From Sphingomonas sp. (GTDB lineage: Bacteria > Pseudomonadota > Alphaproteobacteria > Sphingomonadales > Sphingomonadaceae): a DNA stretch of 64,000 bases. The notes below the pieces were generated by a model. That model made no database searches. It had not been told where the DNA came from and worked only from the letters and a program-made list of their open reading frames with translations. The stretch is from the NCBI RefSeq assembly GCF_003248515.1, contig NZ_QFOB01000004.1:124001-188000 (forward strand). The letters run 5' to 3'. The position numbers and the translations under genes were made by a program. Shown in pieces: positions 8,340 to 16,404 of this stretch (the first letter of the stretch is position 1; each line of letters starts with the position of its first letter).

Positions 8340-9653
8340 ATGGCCCGGCGCCTGACCCTCTACATCCTCCTTGCGATGCTCCTCGGCATCCTGACCGGAT
8401 TCGTCCTGAACCAGACCGTATCCGATCCGGCGGACCTCGCAACGATAACGACCGGATTTTCTATCCTCACGGATATTTTTCTGCGTCTGATCAAGATGAT
8501 CATCGCGCCGCTGATCTTCGGCACGCTCGTTGCCGGCATCGCGCATATGGGGGATTCATCGGCGCTGGGAAGAATTGGGGCGCGGTCGGTCGGCTGGTTC
8601 GTCCTGGCCAGTCTCGTCTCGCTTTCGCTGGGCCTGATCTTCGTCAATCTCTTCCAGCCGGGCGTGGGCCTCGGCCTGCCCCTGCCGCCGGTGAACGAGG
8701 CCAGCGGCATCGCCAAACCGGAATTCTCGCTCCACGATTTCTTCGTCCATCTCGTGCCGACGTCGATCATCGATGCGATGGCCAAGAATGACGTGTTGCC
8801 GATCGTGATCTTCTCGGTCTTCTTCGGCATCGGCCTTACCGCCGTCGGAGACAAGGGCAAGCCGATCGTGCGCGGGCTGGAATCGCTCGTCCACGTCATG
8901 CTGCAGGTGACGGATTATGTGATGAAGGCCGCGCCCTTCGCGGTATTCGGCGCGGTCGCCAATGCCGTCGCGCATCAGGGGATCGCGATCCTCGTCACCT
9001 ACGGCTGGTTCATGGGCGGCTTCTTCCTGTCGCTGCTGGTGCTGTGGAGCTTCCTCTACGCCGTCAGCTATGCGCTGATCGGAAAGCAGACCGGCACGCT
9101 GATCCGCTACGTGCGCGAACCCTTCATGATCGCTTTCTCCACGGCATCCTCGGAAGCGGCCTTCCCCCGCCTGCTGGAAGCGCTGGACAAGTTCGGCGTG
9201 CCCAAGCGCATCGCCAGCTTCGTGCTGCCGCTGGGCTATTCGTTCAATCTCGATGGCTCGATGATGTATTGCAGCTTCGCAACGATGTTCATCGCGCAGG
9301 CCTATGGCATCCATATCGGCGTCGGGCAGCAGATCATCATGATGATGCTGCTGATGGTCACGTCGAAGGGCATTGCCAGCGTTCCGCGCGCCAGCCTCGT
9401 CGTGATTGCCTCCACCCTGTCTTTCTTCGACATTCCCGAAGCGGGCCTGCTGCTGATCCTCGCCGTCGATCATTTCCTCGACATGGGGCGCACGGCCACC
9501 AACGTGCTGGGCAATGCGGTGGCCACCGTGCTCGTCACGAAATGGGAAGGCGCGTTCGAGGTGATCGAGAGCGACGAGATGGAGCCGCTCCCCACGCCAT
9601 CCCACACGCCCCATGGCGGCAAGGCCGGCCTGGATCTCGATCCCAACCGCTGA
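8340..9653 (+). CDS. Dicarboxylate/amino acid:cation symporter (DAACS family)
   Basis: Sodium- or proton-coupled symporter of the DctA/GltP family, about 437 residues from ATG 8340; the Met at 8316 is also possible. Eight membrane helices and two re-entrant hairpins are expected. The HP1 serine-rich motif (STASSEAAFP), the helix 7 motif as FNLDGSMMY (usual NMDGT), and the helix 8 substrate motif as DHFLDMGRTATNVLGN are all present. The Arg in DMGRT usually contacts the dicarboxylate side chain, which favours C4-dicarboxylates or acidic amino acids. It is divergent from the response regulator and its stop overlaps the next gene's start (TGATG). Confidence 0.9.
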   Translation: MARRLTLYILLAMLLGILTGFVLNQTVSDPADLATITTGFSILTDIFLRLIKMIIAPLIFGTLVAGIAHMGDSSALGRIGARSVGWFVLASLVSLSLGLIFVNLFQPGVGLGLPLPPVNEASGIAKPEFSLHDFFVHLVPTSIIDAMAKNDVLPIVIFSVFFGIGLTAVGDKGKPIVRGLESLVHVMLQVTDYVMKAAPFAVFGAVANAVAHQGIAILVTYGWFMGGFFLSLLVLWSFLYAVSYALIGKQTGTLIRYVREPFMIAFSTASSEAAFPRLLEALDKFGVPKRIASFVLPLGYSFNLDGSMMYCSFATMFIAQAYGIHIGVGQQIIMMMLLMVTSKGIASVPRASLVVIASTLSFFDIPEAGLLLILAVDHFLDMGRTATNVLGNAVATVLVTKWEGAFEVIESDEMEPLPTPSHTPHGGKAGLDLDPNR

Positions 9654-11347
9654 TGCGCCGCCTTCTTCTGCCGCCGCTCGCGTCGCTGATTATCGGCGCG
9701 ACGGCTGCCCCGCCCCCTCCGCCGAAAATGCCGGCCGCAAAGCCGGTGGCGAAGCCGCAGCCGACCACCAGCCGGCCCAAGCCCGTGCCGATGCCGACGG
9801 GCGTGCCGGTAGCCCAGCAATTCGCCCGGATCGATGGCCTGTTCGCGCGCTGGAACCGCCCGACCACGCCCGGCTGCGCGCTGGAGGTGATGGAAGCGGG
9901 CATGCCGGTCACGATCCGCGGCTATGGCTCCACCGATCTCGAGCATGTCCAGCCGATCCACGGCGATACGCAGTTCGAGGCTGGATCCGTCTCCAAGCAG
10001 TTCACGGCCGCCGCGATCCTGCTGCTGGCCGAAGAGGGCAAGCTCAGCCTGGACGACGATGTCCGCAAATATGTGCCGGAGCTTCCCGCGCGGGACGAGC
10101 CGATCCTGATCCGCCATCTGCTGAATCACACAAGCGGCCTGCGCGACTGGGGATCCGTGGCGGAACTGGCCGGCTGGCCGCGCGGCACCGCCGCCTATAC
10201 GATGGACGATGCGCTGGCGATCATCGCCCGACAGAAGCAGCTCAATTTCGCGCCCGGCTCCGAATATAGCTATTCCAACAGCGGCTATACGCTGGCGGCG
10301 CTGATCGTCTCGCGCGTCTCCGGCATGAGCTTTCCGCGTTATACGGCCGAAAGGATCTTCAAGCCGCTCGGCATGGGGCGCACCGGCTGGCGTGACGATT
10401 TTCGCCGCGTGATCCCGGGTCGCGCCGTCGCCTATTCGGCGCGCGGCGTGCTCTACGAACAGGATATGCCGTTCGAAAGCGCCTATGGGAATGGCGGGCT
10501 GATTACCACGGTAGGCGATCTTTCGCGCTGGTCCGAAGCGCTGATGTCGGGGCGGATCGGTCGCAACGTGGCGGCGGACCTGCAGGTGCGGGGCATATTG
10601 AATGATGGCGTGCCGATCCAATATGCGCGCGGCGTCTTCATCACGCGCTTCGCCGGCCTGCCCGAAATCTCCCATTCCGGCTCCACCGCCGGATATCGTG
10701 CGTGGCTGGCCCTCTATCCGACGCGCAAGATATCCGTCGCGCTCCTGTGCAGCACCAGCGATGCCAACGCGCCCGATCTGGGCCGCGCCGTCGCCTCGAT
10801 CGTGCTGGGGCCAACGCCCGCCCCGCCCAGGCCCGCCGATGTGGGCGTGCCCACCACGGCCGGGCAGGTCGCGGGCCTCTATCTGAACGCGCACGATCAG
10901 CCGCTCACGATCGTGGACGACAAGGGCAGGCTGCGCATCGCCGGCGGCGGTGCGCTCTTTCCGCTCTCCACCGATCGCTTCCGCATGGGCGACGACAGCG
11001 AGCTCACGCTTTCCGCGCCGGGCGAGTTCAGCATCACCACGCCGGATGGCAGGACACGCTTCCGCCGCATCCCGCCGATCACGGGCATGGCGATCGCCGA
11101 TTATGCGGGCCGCTATACGAGCGAGGAGGTGGGCGCTACCTATCGCGTGATCGCGGGTGAAGGCGAGCTGCGGCTCCGCCTGGAGAATCGCCCGCAGATC
11201 GAGCTTCGCGCGCGGCCCGTCGGCGCGGACCTGTTCGAGGCGCGGGGCGCAATGGTGCGCTTCCGCCGCAATCCGGCGGGCAAGATCGAGGGGCTCGCCT
11301 TGTCCATTTCCCGCGCTTTCGATGTGCGCTTCGCCCGGATCGACTGA
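9653..11347 (+). CDS. Exported serine beta-lactamase-fold hydrolase
   Basis: 564 residues. The start ATG overlaps the symporter stop by one base. A short signal peptide leads into a Pro/Lys-rich linker (about 20-50). The domain at about 55-380 has all three active-site motifs of the class C beta-lactamase/penicillin-binding-protein fold: S112-V-S-K115, Y207-S-N209 and H341-S-G343 in place of KTG. A C-terminal beta-rich extension of about 170 residues follows (two repeats beginning VAGLYLN and YAGRYTSEE), as in D-aminopeptidase/esterase-type members. Likely a periplasmic D-amino-acid peptidase, esterase or wall-related hydrolase; substrate cannot be told. It is coupled to the downstream pseudouridine synthase by TGATG. 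Confidence 0.88.
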   Translation: MRRLLLPPLASLIIGATAAPPPPPKMPAAKPVAKPQPTTSRPKPVPMPTGVPVAQQFARIDGLFARWNRPTTPGCALEVMEAGMPVTIRGYGSTDLEHVQPIHGDTQFEAGSVSKQFTAAAILLLAEEGKLSLDDDVRKYVPELPARDEPILIRHLLNHTSGLRDWGSVAELAGWPRGTAAYTMDDALAIIARQKQLNFAPGSEYSYSNSGYTLAALIVSRVSGMSFPRYTAERIFKPLGMGRTGWRDDFRRVIPGRAVAYSARGVLYEQDMPFESAYGNGGLITTVGDLSRWSEALMSGRIGRNVAADLQVRGILNDGVPIQYARGVFITRFAGLPEISHSGSTAGYRAWLALYPTRKISVALLCSTSDANAPDLGRAVASIVLGPTPAPPRPADVGVPTTAGQVAGLYLNAHDQPLTIVDDKGRLRIAGGGALFPLSTDRFRMGDDSELTLSAPGEFSITTPDGRTRFRRIPPITGMAIADYAGRYTSEEVGATYRVIAGEGELRLRLENRPQIELRARPVGADLFEARGAMVRFRRNPAGKIEGLALSISRAFDVRFARID

Positions 11348-12669
11348 TGGCCGAGCCGCAACGCATCGCCAAACTGCTCGCCCGCGCGGGCGTCGCCAGC
11401 CGCCGGGAGATCGAGCGGATGATCGAGGCGCGCCGCATCGCGATCGATGGCGTGGCGATCGAAACGCCCGCCACGATCGTCCGCTCGCTCGCGGGCGTCA
11501 TGGTGGATGGCAGGCCCGTGGCCGAGCCGGATCATGCGCGCCTGTTCCTCTATCACAAGCCCGTGGGCGTGCTGACCGCCGCGAACGATCCGATGGGGCG
11601 CAAGACCATCTATGATCGCATGCCGGAAGGGCTGCCGCGCGTGGTGCCGGTCGGGCGGCTCGATCTCAATACCGAGGGGTTGCTGCTGCTCACCACCGAT
11701 GGCGGCCTCAAGCGTCAGCTGGAATTGCCCTCCACCGGCGTGGAACGCACCTATCGCGCGCGCTGCTATGGCGCGATCACGCAGGCGCAGCTGGAAAGCC
11801 TGAGCGAAGGTATCGAGATAGACGGCATCCGCTACGGATCGATCGACGCCAATATGGAGCGCCGCACCGGCGCCAACCAATGGATCGAACTGCGCCTGCG
11901 CGAGGGCAAGAATCGCGAGGTGCGGCGCGTGCTGGAATATCTGGGACTGGAGGTGAACCGGCTGATCCGCGTCTCCTACGGCCCGTTCGTGCTGGCGGAT
12001 CTGCCGAGCGCAGGCGTGGTGGAGGTGCTTCAGCACGATCTGGTCGCCTTTCTCAAGGATCTGAAAAATGATCCGCGGATGCGGCAGACGACGGACGGCC
12101 CGGCCCCCCGCACCGCGCCGGTGGGCGATGGGGCGACAGTCCGCGCCGAAGCTCCCCGCCCCGCGCGATCGGCCGGCCCGACGCGGGTAAACGCCGGGCC
12201 ACGCCCGGTCCGCGTGGCGCCGGGCGCTCCATCGGCGGACAGACGCCAAACCGCTGCCCGTGCCGATGCACGGCCCCCGCGCACCGCATCGGCGCGACCG
12301 GACGAGCGTACGGTTCCACGCCGCAGCGGCGCCAATCCGCACAAGGCAAAGGCTCTTCCCTCCACTCCCCCGCGCGAGACGGACATACCCGCCGGACACG
12401 GGGAAGCCCCGCGCCCGGCGAAGACCGTCAAGGGCAAGGGCTGGGCGAAAGCATCGAAGTCCATCAAGCGCGTCGGCATCGGTGCCGGTCGCCCGAAGCG
12501 CGCCGACCGGCCGATGACGGACGCGCGTGAGGATTATCAGGCGGATCCCGCCACCCGCGCGCCGCGCCCGGCGCCTCCTGCCGGCCGGCGCGGACGCGGT
12601 CAGCCGGCGGGTGACGGCCCTCCCTCGCCGCAGCCGCCACGCGCGCCCCGGCCAGGAAAGCGCCCATGA
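11347..12669 (+). CDS. RluB/RsuA-family rRNA pseudouridine synthase with long basic tail
   Basis: 440 residues. Residues 1-60 are an S4 RNA-binding domain (RIAKLLARAGVASRREIE). Residues about 60-235 form the catalytic domain with the family signature GRLDLNTEGLLLLTTDGG, where the Asp of RLD is the catalytic nucleophile. By family it modifies 23S rRNA (RluB) or 16S/23S sites of the RsuA group. Residues after about 240 form a 200-residue low-complexity tail rich in Pro, Arg and Ala, with no fold visible and a Lys-rich patch near 375-390. Such tails are common in alphaproteobacterial homologues and probably bind RNA. It starts within the upstream stop and overlaps rsmD by four bases (ATGA), suggesting translational coupling. 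Confidence 0.9.
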   Translation: MAEPQRIAKLLARAGVASRREIERMIEARRIAIDGVAIETPATIVRSLAGVMVDGRPVAEPDHARLFLYHKPVGVLTAANDPMGRKTIYDRMPEGLPRVVPVGRLDLNTEGLLLLTTDGGLKRQLELPSTGVERTYRARCYGAITQAQLESLSEGIEIDGIRYGSIDANMERRTGANQWIELRLREGKNREVRRVLEYLGLEVNRLIRVSYGPFVLADLPSAGVVEVLQHDLVAFLKDLKNDPRMRQTTDGPAPRTAPVGDGATVRAEAPRPARSAGPTRVNAGPRPVRVAPGAPSADRRQTAARADARPPRTASARPDERTVPRRSGANPHKAKALPSTPPRETDIPAGHGEAPRPAKTVKGKGWAKASKSIKRVGIGAGRPKRADRPMTDAREDYQADPATRAPRPAPPAGRRGRGQPAGDGPPSPQPPRAPRPGKRP

Positions 12670-13220
12670 GGATCATCGCGGGACAATGGCGCGGGCGGGC
12701 GCTGGTTGCGCCGCAGGGCGATGCAACGCGGCCGACGGCCGACCGTACGCGCGAGGGGCTCTTCTCGATGCTGCAAAGCCGGATCGGCAGCTTCGAGGGG
12801 CTGACCGTGGCCGATATCTTCGCAGGCACCGGCGCGCTCGGCCTGGAGGCGCTTTCGCGCGGGGCCGCGAAGGCCACGTTCGTGGAAATGGACAAGAAGG
12901 CGCTGACGGCGCTCCGGGCCAACATCGCCAAGATGGAGGCGACGGCAGACGTGGTGCCGGCCAGCGTGGCCGCGCTGGGCCCGGCGCGGACGGCACACGA
13001 CATTCTCTTCTTCGATCCGCCTTACGGCACCGGTGGCGCCGGCGCGCTGATCGAGCGACTGACCAGGCTCGGCTGGGCCGGCGAGGCCGCCTGGGCCAGC
13101 ATCGAGACAGCAGTGGGCGAGGATGTATCGGCCGGGGGCTGGACGGTGGATGCCGTCCGCCGCCACGGCAAGGCGCAGCTTACGCTCTTGCGGCGCGCGT
13201 CGTCAGAGCCAGAAGGCTGA
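12666..13220 (+). CDS. rsmD: 16S rRNA (guanine(966)-N2)-methyltransferase
   Basis: RsmD, 184 residues, methylates G966 of 16S rRNA using S-adenosylmethionine. The SAM-binding motif is at FAGTGALGLEALSRGA (52-67). The catalytic DPPY is at 117-120. The N-terminal RIIAGQWRGR segment and DRTREGLFSML are characteristic of this family. It overlaps the pseudouridine synthase gene by four bases, so two rRNA-modifying enzymes are made together. Its last 41 bases overlap the 3' end of the convergent permease gene. Confidence 0.96.
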   Translation: MRIIAGQWRGRALVAPQGDATRPTADRTREGLFSMLQSRIGSFEGLTVADIFAGTGALGLEALSRGAAKATFVEMDKKALTALRANIAKMEATADVVPASVAALGPARTAHDILFFDPPYGTGGAGALIERLTRLGWAGEAAWASIETAVGEDVSAGGWTVDAVRRHGKAQLTLLRRASSEPEG

Positions 13221-14445
13221 TCGCGGTCAACCCCGTCACATAATAGCCGACATAGGTGAGGCCGCCATGCGCGGCGAGCGATTGCGCCGCCAGCGGCGTG
13301 AGCCCGCCGCCCAGCACGCCCGCCACGTTGAAGGTGATGCTCGCGCCGGTATAGCGCACGCGGGTGGGAAACATGTGCGGCAGCCAGCCACCGAGCGGGC
13401 CATAGACGAAGCCCATGATGAAGAGCAGCGCGCTCAGATAGACGAACACGCCGAGCAGCGTGCCCCCGCCCAGCAGCGGCGCGGTCAGGAAGCCCAGCCC
13501 CATCGCGGCGACGCAGCCACCCGCCAGCACGCGGCGCTCATCCCAGTGGCGATCGGCCGCATAGGCGGCAAGCACGATGCCGATCGCCATGAACAGGATC
13601 GCGCCGAGCTGGATGCTCAGGAAAGTCTGCATCGAATAACCAAGCGTCTTCACGCCATAACCGAGCGCGAACGCCGTCCCGATATAATAAGCGACGAAGC
13701 AGGCGACGGCGCCGAGCGTGCCGATCACGACCCGGCTGCCATGGCTGGCGAACAATTCCATCAGCGGCACGGAAGGCGGCGGCCCTTCTTCCAGCACGCG
13801 CGCGAAGGCGGGCGTTTCGTGCAGCCGCAGGCGGATCCACATGCCGACGCCGACCAGCGCGGCGCTGATCGCGAACGGGATGCGCCAGCCCCAGGCAAGG
13901 AATTGCGCCGGCGTGAGCAGGATACCGAGGATCAGGAACAGCCCGTTCGCCGCGACGAAACCGACCGGCGCTCCCAGTTGCGGGAACATGCCGTAACGCG
14001 CGCGATAGCCGGGCGGGGCATTTTCCACCGCGAGCAGGGCTGCTCCGCCCCATTCCCCGCCAAGGCCGAAGCCCTGGCCGAAACGCAGGATGCACAGGAT
14101 GAGCGCGGCGGGCCAGCCAATGCTGCCATAAGTGGGGAGGAAGGCGACCAGCGTGGTGGACAGGCCCATCGTAAGCAGCGAGGCGACCAGCGTGGACTTC
14201 CGCCCGATCCGATCGCCGAAATGGCCGAAGAAGATCGATCCCAGCGGCCGCGCTACGAAGGCCACGGCGATCGTGGCGAAGGACAGAAGCTGCGATGCGG
14301 CTGGATCGGAGCTTGGAAAGAAGAGCTGGCCGAAGACGAGCGCTGCCGCCGTCGTATAGACGTAGAAATCGTAGAATTCGATCCCCGTACCCACCAGGCT
14401 TGCCGCCAGGATCCGGCGCGTGGAGGCCGCGCTCTGTGTCGTCAT
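13180..14445 (-). CDS. MFS permease of the metabolite:H+ symporter (MHS) group
   Basis: 421 residues from the ATG at 14445. The family signatures are clear: an N-terminal GTGIEFYDFYVY stretch, FVARPLGSIFFGHFGDRIGRK between helices 2 and 3, and RFGQGFGLGGEWGG in helix 4-5. These are typical of the ShiA/ProP/KgtP group, which brings in organic acids, shikimate or betaine with protons. Twelve helices are expected. The substrate cannot be assigned. The gene is convergent with rsmD and the two coding ends overlap by 41 bases, so each transcript must read into the other. Confidence 0.88.
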   Translation of the reverse strand: MTTQSAASTRRILAASLVGTGIEFYDFYVYTTAAALVFGQLFFPSSDPAASQLLSFATIAVAFVARPLGSIFFGHFGDRIGRKSTLVASLLTMGLSTTLVAFLPTYGSIGWPAALILCILRFGQGFGLGGEWGGAALLAVENAPPGYRARYGMFPQLGAPVGFVAANGLFLILGILLTPAQFLAWGWRIPFAISAALVGVGMWIRLRLHETPAFARVLEEGPPPSVPLMELFASHGSRVVIGTLGAVACFVAYYIGTAFALGYGVKTLGYSMQTFLSIQLGAILFMAIGIVLAAYAADRHWDERRVLAGGCVAAMGLGFLTAPLLGGGTLLGVFVYLSALLFIMGFVYGPLGGWLPHMFPTRVRYTGASITFNVAGVLGGGLTPLAAQSLAAHGGLTYVGYYVTGLTAISLLALTTRAARA

Positions 14446-14790
14446 CGTTATTCGCCCGCCATTTTCCCTCCGCGCTCTTGGCCGGGCGCAAGGCGGTAAG
14501 CAAGCGGCGGGTTGAACCGAAAATCCGATAGAGTGCGAATGAGATCTGTAACCCACCTCATATGCTGCACGAAACGGAGCATCACGACGGCTCTCGCCAC
14601 GAAGCGCCGCCATCCCTTCGCGCGGGCCGTGAGCCGGCACGGACGAGGCCTTTTCTCCTGATTTCCGGGCCGATCAAATCCCGTGGCCGGACGGCAAGCG
14701 CCGCCTTACGCCGACCCACCCATGGTTTCCGCCCTCGCGGCCGAGAGAAAAACGCCCCGTCCGATCCGGCCTTGCGGCCCGACAAGGCCC
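14446..14790. other. 345-base gap between the MHS permease and recA
   Basis: No convincing gene. The left part should hold the permease promoter (minus strand). The right part holds the presumed recA transcript end (hairpin at 14768-14789). Frames in between are short and lack start signals. Confidence 0.5.
14768..14789 (-). terminator. Hairpin after recA
   Basis: GGCCTTG-8 base loop-CAAGGCC is a perfect 7-bp stem directly after the recA stop codon. On the recA strand a T5 run follows about 16 bases later (14748-14752), so this is a plausible but non-ideal terminator. Confidence 0.45.
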
Positions 14791-15861
<1,071 letters not shown>

Positions 15862-15914
15862 GTCGATGCCCTTTCGCTCTGCCTGTGTCCACCGCTCGTT
15901 CTGCGCGTGAGCAC

Positions 15915-15943
15915 GATGTACACAGAATGTTCCATGAGAACAA
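15915..15943 (-). promoter_or_regulatory. Predicted recA promoter
   Basis: On the recA strand, TTGTTC (complement of 15938-15943) and TACATC (complement of 15915-15920) are 17 bases apart, a good fit to a housekeeping sigma -35/-10 pair. The -35 overlaps the LexA box, so bound LexA would block it directly. The transcript would start about 45 bases before the recA ATG. Confidence 0.6.
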
Positions 15944-15952
15944 GGGGCGAAC
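15938..15952. promoter_or_regulatory. LexA (SOS) box upstream of recA
   Basis: GAAC-AAGGGGC-GAAC, read on the recA strand as GTTC-N7-GTTC, is an exact match to the alphaproteobacterial LexA site (direct repeat with 7-base spacer, unlike the E. coli palindrome). It lies 77 bases upstream of the recA start and overlaps the predicted -35 element. Confidence 0.85.
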
Positions 15953-15982
15953 GAAAGGCGCCAGATCGCCGCGACGCCGCCT

Positions 15983-16339
15983 TCAGGCGCTGGTGAATTC
16001 CTCCAGCGCGACGCGAACGCCATCCAGCGTGAATGGCTTGGAGAGAAGGCGCGCCTGCGCATGCCGGGCGGGTGGCGCCTCGACGAAGCCCCCGGTCGCG
16101 ATCAGGAAGGGCTTGCCCGCCGCCACCAGCGCATCCGCCACGGGCCAGCAGACGCCATCGCGCAGATGCACGTCGAGGATGGCGACGTCGAACGCGACGT
16201 CCGCAATCTGCGGCAGCGCGCCGGCGATGCTATCGGCCGTCCCCGCGATTTCATGCCCCAGCAGATCAACGAAATCCTCGATCATCATCGAGATCAACGG
16301 CTCGTCTTCGATTACGAACACGGAAAGACTGTCAGCCAT
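15983..16339 (-). CDS. Single-domain response regulator
   Basis: Lone receiver domain of 118 residues (start ATG 16339; a GTG immediately before it is possible). Acidic pair EDEP at 11-14, phospho-acceptor Asp56 in VAILDVHLRDG, and Lys101-Pro in LLSKPF. The stretch ILDVHLRDG and lack of an output domain match the small receivers often found beside hybrid kinases in sphingomonads. It lies 65 bases after cckA on the same strand and could be on the same transcript. Phosphorylation by CckA is possible but unproven, since CckA has its own receiver. Confidence 0.85.
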   Translation of the reverse strand: MADSLSVFVIEDEPLISMMIEDFVDLLGHEIAGTADSIAGALPQIADVAFDVAILDVHLRDGVCWPVADALVAAGKPFLIATGGFVEAPPARHAQARLLSKPFTLDGVRVALEEFTSA

Positions 16340-16404
16340 CACGACTTTCTATAGGTTTGTTGCGGCGCGGTGCAAATCGCTTTCCGATCCGCATCGGAAC
16401 AGGA

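Noticed and set aside
9044..9652. Longer start for the beta-lactamase-fold hydrolase
   Set aside because: The extra 203 codons overlap the symporter gene in another frame. The ATG at 9653 gives a signal peptide directly and overlaps the stop neatly.
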